Assembly: GCA_023384315.1 (NCBI GenBank)
Contig: JAHDWY010000204.1
Location: 1-7,502, forward strand
Direction of reading: 5' to 3'
From: Candidatus Hydrogenedentota bacterium
Lineage (GTDB): Bacteria; Hydrogenedentota; Hydrogenedentia; Hydrogenedentales; SLHB01
DNA: 7,502 bases
The translations under genes and the position numbers were made by a program. Below the pieces are notes generated by a model. That model saw only the letters and a list, made by a program, of their open reading frames with translations. It ran no database searches and had not been told where the DNA came from. Position 1 is the first letter of the stretch. Each line of letters begins with the position of its first letter. Of this stretch, positions 1 through 6,368 are shown one piece after another.

Positions 1-646
1 CACGGACGAGAAGAGCGACAAACCGCGCGTGCAGGTCTTCGACCCAAGCGGCCAGTTCATCCAAATCTTCGCGCCCAAGGGCACCCGGCCCGGCGACATC
101 CTCCGTGCCCACGGCATGGACTTCGACAGCAGTCAACGCCTCTTCATCACCGACGTGGACAACATGCGGATCTCCGTCTTCAGCAGTTCCGGTGATTTCC
201 TCTACAACTTCGGAAAGGACGGCGATGAGGTCTACGATTTCAACGCGCCCCACGGCCTGACCGTCGATCCCGCGGGCGAAGTCTTCGTCACGGGATACTA
301 CGGCCCCTGCAAGAAGTTCACGCCGGAAGGCCGCTACATCTTCTCCTTCGCCCACGGCAACCCGCCCGACGGCCACGTCTACGTACACAGCATGGCCGAC
401 GACCAATGGGGCAACGTCTACCTCATGGTCCGCGGCCAGCGGGGCTACGGCGGCGCCATGCAGGACAACGAAGGCAACACCATCAGCATCATGAAATACA
501 ACAACAACGGCGACTACATCGCCGGTATCAGCCTCGCCATCTCCGAACACAAGGAAAACTGGGCCACCGTCGACAAGAACGGCAAAGTCTACGCCCTCTT
601 CGAATCCGACGACCGCTTCGGCGTACAAATCTACGAGCCGCGATAG
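1..646 (+). CDS. NHL-repeat beta-propeller protein, 3' part (5' end outside window)
   Basis: The frame is open from base 2 (first codons T-D-E-K-S-D-K) to a TAG at 644-646, giving about 214 residues without a start in the window. A GTG at 29 is only an internal valine of a repeat, so the true start lies upstream. The protein shows about four and a half NHL-type blades. Each has a 'VQVFDPSGQF' or 'ISVFSSSGDFLYNFG' strand followed by a 'HGMDFDSSQRLFITD', 'HGLTVDPAGEVFVTG' or 'WATVDKNGKVYALF' strand. NHL propellers are binding or scaffold domains and are frequent in exported proteins of Planctomycetes-like bacteria; some carry lyase or peptidase activity, but no catalytic motif is visible here. 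Localization cannot be judged because the N terminus is missing. The next gene on the same strand is also a propeller, so the two may be co-transcribed (inference). The NHL assignment is firm; the specific function is unknown. Confidence 0.85.
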   Translation, partial: TDEKSDKPRVQVFDPSGQFIQIFAPKGTRPGDILRAHGMDFDSSQRLFITDVDNMRISVFSSSGDFLYNFGKDGDEVYDFNAPHGLTVDPAGEVFVTGYYGPCKKFTPEGRYIFSFAHGNPPDGHVYVHSMADDQWGNVYLMVRGQRGYGGAMQDNEGNTISIMKYNNNGDYIAGISLAISEHKENWATVDKNGKVYALFESDDRFGVQIYEPR

Positions 647-660
647 ACGGAGCTGTCATC

Positions 661-798
661 ATGCAAGTACGAGTCAAACATCAAGCAAGGTCGACACTAT
701 GGACTGCGGTCATGCCGACTGAAGCGCTGAATCATCTGATCGTCGAGGTCCTCCTGGCAAATCGAATGAAACTGCACTACGCGAATGGAGACGACTAA
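661..798 (+). CDS. possible small ORF, 45 residues, start/stop-coupled to the next gene
   Basis: An ATG at 661 is preceded by GGAG (649-652) at 8 nt spacing. It opens a frame of 45 codons ending in TAA at 796-798, which overlaps the ATG at 798 of the following gene as TAATG. That arrangement is typical of translational coupling. The peptide (MQVRVKHQARSTLWTAVMPT, then a hydrophobic stretch LNHLIVEVLLA and an acidic end NGDD) matches no family I recognise and has no clear signal peptide. Third codon positions are mixed, A/T-rich in the first half and GC-rich in the second, so codon use does not decide the case. It may be a real small protein, a leader ORF, or chance. Confidence 0.3.
   Translation: MQVRVKHQARSTLWTAVMPTEALNHLIVEVLLANRMKLHYANGDD
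787..791 (+). promoter_or_regulatory. ribosome binding site of the 798 propeller gene
   Basis: GGAGA lies 6 nt before ATG 798 and 9 nt before the tandem ATG at 801. It supports a start at one of these two adjacent codons and not at the out-of-frame ATG at 785. Confidence 0.6.
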
Positions 799-2210
799 TG
801 ATGACGAAACTTCCCGTCGCCACGCTTGCACTGCTTGTGTTCACAAATCTGTGCTCGCTCTCCGTCCACGCCCAGCACATCACAGTCGAGAAAACCACCA
901 TCCCCCTCGCCTCCATCGACAAAACCATCTCCGCCGACCTCTTCCCCATCAACTTCCTGCTTGGCGACAGCAACTACCACTCCATGGTGTCGGCGTCGGA
1001 CGGCAACCTCTACTTCAGCGTGGACACCCACAACATCGAGTACGCGTGCCGCATCTACAAGTTCGATCCGCGGACGGAAGAGATGACGCTGGTCGCGAAT
1101 ATGGACGAGGTCCTCGGCGAAGACACGGCGGCCCATGTCGCGCAGGGTAAGATCCACACGCCCTTCTTCGAGGACGAGGGCAAGCTGTGGTTCGGCACCC
1201 ATATTTCCTTCTACGAAGGCGACCTGCCCGGGTTCAAATCGGAAGATCGCTTGCCCTACCAGGGCGGCCACTTCATGTCGTACGACCTGCAGACCGGCGC
1301 CTTTGAAGACCTGGCGAAAACCTTCCCGGGCGAAGGCATCATCACCACCGCCATGGACACGGAGCGCAACGTGCTCTATGGCCTGACCTGGCCGTCGGGC
1401 ATCCTCGTTTCCTACGATCGCGCGGAGGGCCATCCGCGCTTCTGGGGTGCGGTGCAGGACCGCGGCGAATGGGGGCAGCGTCCCCACGAATGGGATCGCG
1501 TCTGCCGAACCCTCGGCATCGCACCGGACGGGAAGGTCTACGGGTCCACCATGGACGGCCGCATCTGGGAGTACGACCCCACGGCCGCGCGCCGCGTAAC
1601 GTATATCGACGGCCTCGACCTGAAACACCTGCCGCTTTCCCAGTCCGCCGAGGAAACGCTCAAAGGCGAGTTTCAGTACAACTGGCGCGTACTCGAGTGG
1701 AATCCCAAGACGGAGAGCTTCTGGGGCATTCAGTGGGAAACGACGACCCTGTTCGAGTTCCAGCCGTCCACCCGCTACCTGCGCACCGTCGCCGAACTGC
1801 GCCACGATGCGTACAAAGGCATGCCGCGGAATCCCGAAATCAGCCAACTCGGATTCTTGCTAGGTCCGCAAGACACCATTTTTTATCTCGCGAACGGTCC
1901 CGCGGTCGCGATGGACGGCCACGCCGACGTGCAGTCAACCGTGTACCTCTTCACGTTCGACATGGCGACGGAGAAAATGGTGAATCACGGACCGCTAATC
2001 TCCGTCGATGGCCGGCGCGTCTTCTTCACGGAAAGCCTCTGCATCGGCGCGGACGATCGCCTGTACACCGTGGCCTGGGTGGAAGTCTCCGATCCCGCGC
2101 GCCGTGAAGAAATCGGACAAGCGCGAAAGACCGGCCCGGTTGAAACGGAAAAGATGGTCTACGAAGTCATGCTCGTGCGTTTGCCGGAGTGGAAGCGATA
2201 TGTCGAGTAA
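798..2210 (+). CDS. secreted beta-propeller protein of unknown function (about seven blades)
   Basis: A 470-residue protein. Residues 1-25 form a signal peptide: basic K4, hydrophobic core 6-20, and cleavage likely after VHA (residue 25). The mature part is a run of propeller-like blades, each with a 'G-x-L/V-Y/W-F/G' strand followed by a 'Y/F-D/E-P/L-x-T' strand. They sit at roughly residues 59-97 (GNLYFSVD, IYKFDPRTEEM), 116-173 (GKLWFGTH, FMSYDLQTGAF), 179-220 (NVLYGLTW, LVSYDR), 237-270 (GKVYGSTMDGRIWEYDP), 296-333 (SFWGIQWE, LFEFQPST), 350-400 (TIFYLANG, LFTFDMAT) and 410-462 (DRLYTVAW, MVYEVMLVRL). This resembles YncE/SMP-30/two-component-propeller folds in general, but I do not recognise a named family or active site. 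It is presumably periplasmic or extracellular. It follows the NHL gene on the same strand and converges on the GH99 gene. A long antisense frame across it is a GC-driven shadow. Confidence 0.88.
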   Translation: MMTKLPVATLALLVFTNLCSLSVHAQHITVEKTTIPLASIDKTISADLFPINFLLGDSNYHSMVSASDGNLYFSVDTHNIEYACRIYKFDPRTEEMTLVANMDEVLGEDTAAHVAQGKIHTPFFEDEGKLWFGTHISFYEGDLPGFKSEDRLPYQGGHFMSYDLQTGAFEDLAKTFPGEGIITTAMDTERNVLYGLTWPSGILVSYDRAEGHPRFWGAVQDRGEWGQRPHEWDRVCRTLGIAPDGKVYGSTMDGRIWEYDPTAARRVTYIDGLDLKHLPLSQSAEETLKGEFQYNWRVLEWNPKTESFWGIQWETTTLFEFQPSTRYLRTVAELRHDAYKGMPRNPEISQLGFLLGPQDTIFYLANGPAVAMDGHADVQSTVYLFTFDMATEKMVNHGPLISVDGRRVFFTESLCIGADDRLYTVAWVEVSDPARREEIGQARKTGPVETEKMVYEVMLVRLPEWKRYVE

Positions 2211-2268
2211 CGAGACACCACGCGCGCATTTGGAGACGTCCTTCGACATAACGGCGTAAAGATAGTAA

Positions 2269-2427
2269 GAACATCCCCTTCGCCCCCTTCAAAGGGGGAA
2301 TTGCGCCATGTTAGTTTCTTTGTGACGCGGCGTCACACGCGTTGATGTTATGTCGTTCGGCCGACTAACCGCAACGCGACGCGTTGCGAGTAATTCCCCC
2401 TTCGAAGGGGGATCAAGGGGGATGTTC
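2269..2427. repeat. palindromic MITE/REP-like intergenic element
   Basis: The left arm (2269-2302, GAACATCCCC...GGGGGAATT) and right arm (2392-2427, AATTCCCCC...GGGGGATGTTC) are imperfect inverted repeats matching at about 32 of 36 positions. Each arm is itself palindromic: CCCCCTT-CA-AAGGGGG at 2283-2298 and a perfect CCCCCTTCGAAGGGGG at 2396-2411. The interior holds further palindromes: TGTGACGC-G-GCGTCACA (2321-2337), TCGGCCGA (2357-2364) and GCAACGCG-A-CGCGTTGC (2371-2387). GTTAGT (2310-2315) can also pair with ACTAAC (2364-2369). On the minus strand the right arm translates as PLIPLRRGN, a signature I associate with widespread non-coding intergenic repeats. It lies between two convergent genes, so its hairpins may also serve to end transcription, though no U-run follows. 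No transposase is present. Confidence 0.75.
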
Positions 2428-2480
2428 GTTCGCTTCCCTGTCGACGACCGGCACACCAAAGAACCTGAGTTGGCGTGCGT

Positions 2481-4496
2481 TCATTCCGTGGCGAGTCGCA
2501 AGTACTCCGCATAAAGCGACGCCATGTCGGGTTCGTCCTCACCGGTCGCGCTGAAGACGTATACACCGAACCCAAGCCGCAACGTTTCCCCAACTTCAAC
2601 TTCGGTCTGGTCCGGCTCAACGCCCGCATCGTCGGGCCCCGTCATCGCTTTTTGTCCAAACGGATTCGCCACGATCAGCCCGTAGTCCCGCGAGTGGAAC
2701 CAAGACGGGCGGAAGTTGCCGGGATCGGTCATCACGCAAATCCCCGCCCAAGCCCCATCGATACGCGCGAGTCCCGCACACCAATCCGCGGTCTTCCCCC
2801 AGGTACCCGCCTCGTTTCGGCCGCCATCACTGTTCACAAGTATCCCATCACCGTGGCGCACACTGATCCGCGTCGCCACGCGCACGCCGAATCCCATTTC
2901 TTCCTGGTCACCGAATGCAAACGCACCGCGCACCGGCGTGAACTTCGATTGCGCGATCAGTAAATACCCCAGCGGCGTCACATGAAACGCGTAGTCGCAC
3001 CGCTCTTCGCACACGACATCGCCATCGTTCGATTCGTACACGTTCCGCACGGTAAAGCGCCCAACGCCATGGTCGCTTCCCGGCCCTTCGAGAAACTCCG
3101 CATGCCGCACCCGCGCGCGAATCCGCCAGAAATCCTGCCCATTGATATCGCCGAATGCCAACCATACGCCGGGATGGAACTCGGGATGATCGTCGTTGTC
3201 CGCATCCGCCACCGGATCCGGCGGATGGTTACGGGTAACCTGCGTGCCGTCCGGCGCCACGACATTGCAAAAGTACGGCCGCGGGATCGTCTCATCCTGC
3301 CAGACATACGTCGCCACCCGCGCGCCGTCCACCAGGATCTCCATGCTTCTTTCGTGCATTACAAACGAAACCGCGACCGGCGACGCGGGAGCGTAGCGGA
3401 CCGCCCAATGCGCGGTGCGCTCCAGGTAATACTCGGGTTCACGCGGCGCATAATCGAGATAGGTATACGTCGGAGTCGCCTTGGGAACCGCCGGTTCAAT
3501 CTGCGTGCCCTCATGCCATTCGTTAAACGACGTGATCGACACATATGGCGGCTCAACCGCCAGCGCCGCTTCCCACATGCGATCGTAATAGACGCCCCCC
3601 TCCCGGCCCCGTTGGTTGACGGTGTTCCAGGGCCGGATTCGCGTGTCGTCGTATCCCGGCGCGACGCTCGGGATAAACAGAAGCTGGTGCTCGTCGGCAA
3701 AGGCCTGCATCGCGGGCCAATTCGCAGTCGTGGACCCATACGTAAACCCGTCCGATGCGAAATACGTGTAGAACCCGTCAAATCCCGCTTCGACCAGTGC
3801 CTCGTCGTCGTGTTCCTTCACGTACAACCCGATGAACACCCCATCGTACTCCGTGCCGCGCAAGGTCCGGCTGCCACCCGGCGCGAACAGGCTCGCCCAA
3901 TCCTCCGGCTCCACCAAATAGGAATCGTAGAAATAAAACAACGGCTTGTTGTCCCGCGCGGCATCCCGATAGAACGCCGGGTGCTCGCCATAACGGTCGA
4001 CAAGATACACAATCGCATCACGAAACGGTTCCGCGCGCGCCCCGTCCCGACCTGCAATCGGCTCCAGATGAAACACGACTTTCAACCCATGCGCTTCCGC
4101 CACGTCCAACAACTGCGGGACCACCTCATCCGTGAAGTCCCCCGGACCCCACCACGACGTCGCAAGCACGCCCACGCCCGCCCGCTTCAATTGCTTCATG
4201 TGATCTGCCAAATCTTCCCGTGACCGCGAACTGTAAAGTCCCATTGCCGGATAAAAGTTCGCCCCGATCTGTTCCGGCGGTTCATAGCTGAACGGCTCCC
4301 CTTCTCGAACCGAAACCGCATGATTCCAATGGCTCCAGTTTCCATCCGTCTCCAGGTTCTGATACCAAGGGTAGTAAAAGGCATGGACACGCGGGTTGAC
4401 TTGCTGCGCAACCGGCGCGAACCATCCGTGGATTCCGCCCGACCCAATCACCATGAAGATAACGGCGACAAGCGCGCGGGACTGAACTGGGCACAT
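2481..4496 (-). CDS. secreted GH99 endo-alpha-mannosidase fused to a C-terminal DUF6807 (PmoA-type) domain
   Basis: A 671-residue protein (numbered from the ATG at 4496). Residues 1-25 look like a signal peptide (MCPVQSRALVAVIFMVIGSG...). Residues about 35-370 are a glycoside hydrolase family 99 barrel, close to animal MANEA: YYPWY (41-45), HWNH, GANFYPAMGLYSSR, HLEP (143-146), YDSY, GFDGFYTYFASDGFTYGS, IRPWNT, and SFNEWHEGTQIE with acidic residues E326 and E329. The equivalent pair in characterised GH99 enzymes acts by a 1,2-anhydrosugar mechanism on alpha-1,2-linked mannose with a substituted non-reducing side. Residues about 380-650 match DUF6807 (PF14100, once called PmoA): RPYF, VTRNHP, HPGVWLAFGDINGQDFW, WGKTADWCAG, and PSWFHSRDYGLIVANPFGQ. 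The ATG at 4496 has GGGAG 8 nt upstream; an in-frame TTG at 4541 has no Shine-Dalgarno sequence and abuts a TATAAT box, so it was rejected. The product is probably periplasmic or extracellular and acts on mannans or mannose-capped glycans. The role of the DUF6807 part is unknown. Confidence 0.92.
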   Translation of the reverse strand: MCPVQSRALVAVIFMVIGSGGIHGWFAPVAQQVNPRVHAFYYPWYQNLETDGNWSHWNHAVSVREGEPFSYEPPEQIGANFYPAMGLYSSRSREDLADHMKQLKRAGVGVLATSWWGPGDFTDEVVPQLLDVAEAHGLKVVFHLEPIAGRDGARAEPFRDAIVYLVDRYGEHPAFYRDAARDNKPLFYFYDSYLVEPEDWASLFAPGGSRTLRGTEYDGVFIGLYVKEHDDEALVEAGFDGFYTYFASDGFTYGSTTANWPAMQAFADEHQLLFIPSVAPGYDDTRIRPWNTVNQRGREGGVYYDRMWEAALAVEPPYVSITSFNEWHEGTQIEPAVPKATPTYTYLDYAPREPEYYLERTAHWAVRYAPASPVAVSFVMHERSMEILVDGARVATYVWQDETIPRPYFCNVVAPDGTQVTRNHPPDPVADADNDDHPEFHPGVWLAFGDINGQDFWRIRARVRHAEFLEGPGSDHGVGRFTVRNVYESNDGDVVCEERCDYAFHVTPLGYLLIAQSKFTPVRGAFAFGDQEEMGFGVRVATRISVRHGDGILVNSDGGRNEAGTWGKTADWCAGLARIDGAWAGICVMTDPGNFRPSWFHSRDYGLIVANPFGQKAMTGPDDAGVEPDQTEVEVGETLRLGFGVYVFSATGEDEPDMASLYAEYLRLATE

Positions 4497-4546
4497 AAGG
4501 CTGACTCCCGGAGGTTTCTCTATGTCGAGATTGTTGACCAATCAGG

Positions 4547-4552
4547 ATTATA
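4547..4552 (-). promoter_or_regulatory. -10 box (TATAAT) of the GH99-DUF6807 gene
   Basis: On the minus strand a perfect TATAAT lies about 50 nt before the ATG at 4496. The -35 region is weak, with no TTGACA-like hexamer at 16-18 bp. Transcription would begin near 4540, leaving a leader of about 44 nt that contains GGGAG. This argues against the TTG at 4541 as the start codon. Confidence 0.45.
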
Positions 4553-4653
4553 ACAATGGAGCGTCGGTTATGGCGGAAGGTCGCGAAGGTCCCCAAGAAC
4601 GGTCACACCGTCCGGGCTGAAATGGACCACACCCGCACATTGTTAAGGTAGGG

Positions 4654-4683
4654 AAAAAAAAAGCGCCAAGCGAAGCCGCGACC
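4654..4683 (-). terminator. weak T-tract terminator candidate after tRNA-Val(GAC)
   Basis: On the minus strand a GC-rich stretch (4663-4679) runs straight into nine T's (4662-4654), about 37 nt beyond the tRNA 3' end. The possible stem is short, GCG/CGC with a mismatch and one further pair, so this is suggestive only. Confidence 0.35.
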
Positions 4684-4698
4684 ATACCGGGAAAAAGA

Positions 4699-4775
4699 TG
4701 GTGGGCGGTACTGGACTTGAACCAGTGACCCCTTGCATGTCAAGCAAGTACTCTAACCACCTGAGCTAACCGCCC
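4699..4775 (-). tRNA. tRNA-Val (anticodon GAC)
   Basis: A full cloverleaf with encoded CCA is readable on the minus strand. The acceptor stem is GGGCGGT/ACCGCCC with A73 and then CCA. The D arm begins TAGCTCAG. The anticodon stem CTTGC/GCAAG encloses the loop TTGACAT with anticodon GAC (plus-strand 4739-4741). The T arm is ACTGG-TTCAAGT-CCAGT. GAC reads GUC and GUU valine codons. A strong promoter lies just upstream, and a sister tRNA-Val sits 1.3 kb away on the other strand. Confidence 0.97.
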
Positions 4776-4789
4776 TAACGCAGGACCGG

Positions 4790-4818
4790 ATTGTAACAAA
4801 GCGTCCGCCGCGAGTCAA
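4790..4818 (-). promoter_or_regulatory. sigma-70-type promoter of tRNA-Val(GAC)
   Basis: On the minus strand, TTGACT (4818-4813) and TACAAT (4795-4790) are separated by exactly 17 bp. Each matches five of six consensus bases. The predicted start near 4783 lies about 8 nt before the mature tRNA 5' end, as expected for a stable-RNA gene. Confidence 0.8.
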
Positions 4819-4899
4819 CGCGAGCGCCCGAGAGGAAATCAATGATACAGTAAGATGAACGTACCCGCCGCGCCATCGGAAGCCTGCCGGGATTCAAGA

Positions 4900-4904
4900 A
4901 AGGA
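4900..4904 (+). promoter_or_regulatory. ribosome binding site that sets the dehydrogenase start
   Basis: AAGGA lies 7 nt before ATG 4912. The in-frame ATG at 4855 has no comparable site, and the 19 residues it would add do not resemble the family. Confidence 0.7.
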
Positions 4905-4911
4905 TATTATA

Positions 4912-5931
4912 ATGAAGGTAGTCGAAATTCGTGAGGCTTTCGGATTTGAGAACTTGGCGGTCGTGGACCGTCCGGCTCCTACTCCCGGTCCGGGACAGGT
5001 TCTACTTCGCGTCCGCGCCACTTCCCTGAACTACCGCGACCTGATGACGATCCGGGGCGCGTACAATCCCCGGCAGCCCCTCCCGCTCATTCCCCTGTCC
5101 GACGGCGCAGGCGAGGTGAAAGCCGTCGGCGACGGTGTCACGCGTGTGAAGGTCGGCGATCGCGTCGCAGGGATCTTCGCGCAAGGTTGGCTTTCCGGGA
5201 CCCCGACCCGCGAACGGCTGCAACGCACCACTCTCGGCGGTCCGCTGGATGGAATGCTCGCCGAATGGGTCGTCCTTCACGAAGACGGCGTCGTGCACGT
5301 GCCTGAGCATCTCACCGACGAAGAAGCCGCCTGCCTGCCCTGTGCCGCGGTCACCGCATGGAGTGCGCTCGTCCGCCACGGAAACGTCAAGGCCGGCGAT
5401 ACTGTCCTCACCCTGGGCACTGGCGGCGTATCGATCTTCGCGCTGCAGTTTGCCAAACTGCTCGGCGCGGAAGTCATCGTCACATCGAGCAGTGACGAGA
5501 AACTCGCCAAGGCCAAATCGCTCGGAGCGGACCACGGCATCAATTACCGGACCACTCCCAAATGGGCCGAAGCCGTCCGCGAAATCACTAACGGACGAGG
5601 TGTCGATCGCGTCATCGAATTGGGCGGCGTCGGCACACTCGAGCAATCCATGCGCGCCGTTCGCATGGGCGGACAGATCAGTCTCATTGGCGTGCTGACC
5701 GGTATCGAAGCCCCGCTGAATGTCACGCCGCTCCTCATGCAGGAAGTCCGGCTCCAAGGCATCATGGTCGGCCCGCGCGACGCGTTCGAGTCCATGAACC
5801 GCGCCATCGCTTACCATAAACTGCGCCCCATCGTGGACCGCGTCTTCGAGCTGGAAGAGACAAGAGCCGCCTGCGAGTACATGGCCGGCGGCAACCACAT
5901 CGCAAAAGTATGCATCCGCACCGCTCCTTAG
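4912..5931 (+). CDS. medium-chain NAD(P)-dependent dehydrogenase / quinone oxidoreductase-like, zinc-less
   Basis: A 339-residue protein, the usual length for the MDR superfamily, starting MKVVEIREAFGFENL. The N-terminal GroES-like domain carries NYRD (40-43), PLIPLSDGAGEV (58-69) and VGDRVAG (81-87). The Rossmann domain shows the nucleotide-binding motif LGTGGVSIFALQFAK (168-182), then VTSSSDEKLAKAKSLGAD (190-207) and a GRGVDRVIELGG segment (228-239). The catalytic zinc ligands of alcohol dehydrogenases and the structural four-cysteine lobe are absent, which points to the quinone-reductase-like branch that reduces carbonyl or quinone substrates with NAD(P)H. The substrate cannot be predicted. 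It is probably cytoplasmic, as no signal peptide is present. It is transcribed divergently from tRNA-Val(GAC), followed by tRNA-Val(TAC), and appears to be a single-gene unit with no clear promoter or terminator. Family assignment is confident; the exact reaction is not. Confidence 0.9.
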   Translation: MKVVEIREAFGFENLAVVDRPAPTPGPGQVLLRVRATSLNYRDLMTIRGAYNPRQPLPLIPLSDGAGEVKAVGDGVTRVKVGDRVAGIFAQGWLSGTPTRERLQRTTLGGPLDGMLAEWVVLHEDGVVHVPEHLTDEEAACLPCAAVTAWSALVRHGNVKAGDTVLTLGTGGVSIFALQFAKLLGAEVIVTSSSDEKLAKAKSLGADHGINYRTTPKWAEAVREITNGRGVDRVIELGGVGTLEQSMRAVRMGGQISLIGVLTGIEAPLNVTPLLMQEVRLQGIMVGPRDAFESMNRAIAYHKLRPIVDRVFELEETRAACEYMAGGNHIAKVCIRTAP

Positions 5932-6073
5932 TTTCCTGAACCATAAGACGGATCCCGACCAGCACCCGTTGTCTCTACCGTCATTACTGCCCCTGCTGTA
6001 CCTTGACGTGCCCCGCGCTCGCCAATCGTACCGTGAAACGGACCCTAAACTTTCTTTGCCCGTCCTGACGTGG

Positions 6074-6079
6074 TATACT
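6074..6079 (+). promoter_or_regulatory. -10 box of tRNA-Val(TAC)
   Basis: TATACT lies 14 bp before the mature tRNA 5' end. The -35 region is poor: TTTCTT at 6051-6056 with 17 bp spacing, or TTTGCC closer in. Only the -10 element is convincing. Confidence 0.5.
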
Positions 6080-6093
6080 TTTTTCTTCCTTCC

Positions 6094-6170
6094 GGGCGGT
6101 TAGCTCAGCTGGTTAGAGCATCTGCTTTACACGCAGGGGGCCGGGGGTTCGAATCCCTCACCGCCCACCA
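6094..6170 (+). tRNA. tRNA-Val (anticodon TAC)
   Basis: A complete cloverleaf with encoded CCA. The acceptor stem GGGCGGT/ACCGCCC with A73 is identical to that of the other valine tRNA. The anticodon stem TCTGC/GCAGG encloses the loop TTTACAC with anticodon TAC (6128-6130). The T arm is GGGGG-TTCGAAT-CCCTC with one G-U pair. TAC reads GUA and GUG valine codons. A short T-run (6171-6175) follows directly and may help end transcription. Confidence 0.97.
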
Positions 6171-6320
6171 TTTTTCGTTCGCGTCATCTGCGCTCGTATC
6201 GCCCCCGCCCGTATTGGCGGATCGCGATCGGCGGCGTGATGAGCCGCGTTCCCCCTACACCGCAGCGAATCGTTCAATGGCGGTCATCGCAACGGAGACG
6301 GCGCTTCTCCGCACCGCGTG

Positions 6321-6329
6321 TGCTACGAT
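6321..6329 (+). promoter_or_regulatory. candidate extended -10 for the DUF4450-like gene
   Basis: TGCTACGAT has the TGn extension and a TACGAT hexamer about 40 nt before ATG 6369. No -35 box is evident at 17 bp. A TACAAT at 6344-6349 is an alternative but would start transcription almost at the ribosome binding site. Confidence 0.25.
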
Positions 6330-6368
6330 GTGCGGCCGGGGTCTACAATCAACCGTCGGAGTGTCGTC

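Noticed and set aside
795..1847. 350-codon minus-strand open frame
   Set aside because: It lies fully antisense to the signal-peptide-bearing propeller gene. Its product is low-complexity, V/R/G/D-rich, with no recognisable domain. High GC content readily gives such antisense frames.
2321..2337. TGTGA-N7-TCACA resembling a CRP operator
   Set aside because: The spacing is 7 and not 6. It lies between two gene 3' ends, where an activator site makes little sense, and it is one of several palindromes inside the repeat element.
2982..4223. 413-codon plus-strand open frame
   Set aside because: It is antisense to the GH99-DUF6807 gene, whose catalytic motifs are unmistakable. The plus-strand product is R/H/P-rich and unlike any protein family.
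4855..4911. Upstream ATG extending the dehydrogenase by 19 residues
   Set aside because: It has no ribosome binding site, and the added residues are unlike the family N terminus. ATG 4912 has AAGGA at 7 nt.
5002..5898. 298-codon minus-strand open frame
   Set aside because: It is a shadow of the dehydrogenase gene on the plus strand, which has intact family motifs across its whole length.
4699..6170. tRNA-flanked segment as an integrated island
   Set aside because: No integrase, no partial tRNA 3' duplication forming an attachment site, and the enclosed dehydrogenase gene shows no obvious compositional shift.
6205..6220. CCGCC/GGCGG hairpin with a 6-nt loop as a terminator
   Set aside because: The stem is only 5 bp and no T-run follows, so it is likely chance in GC-rich DNA.
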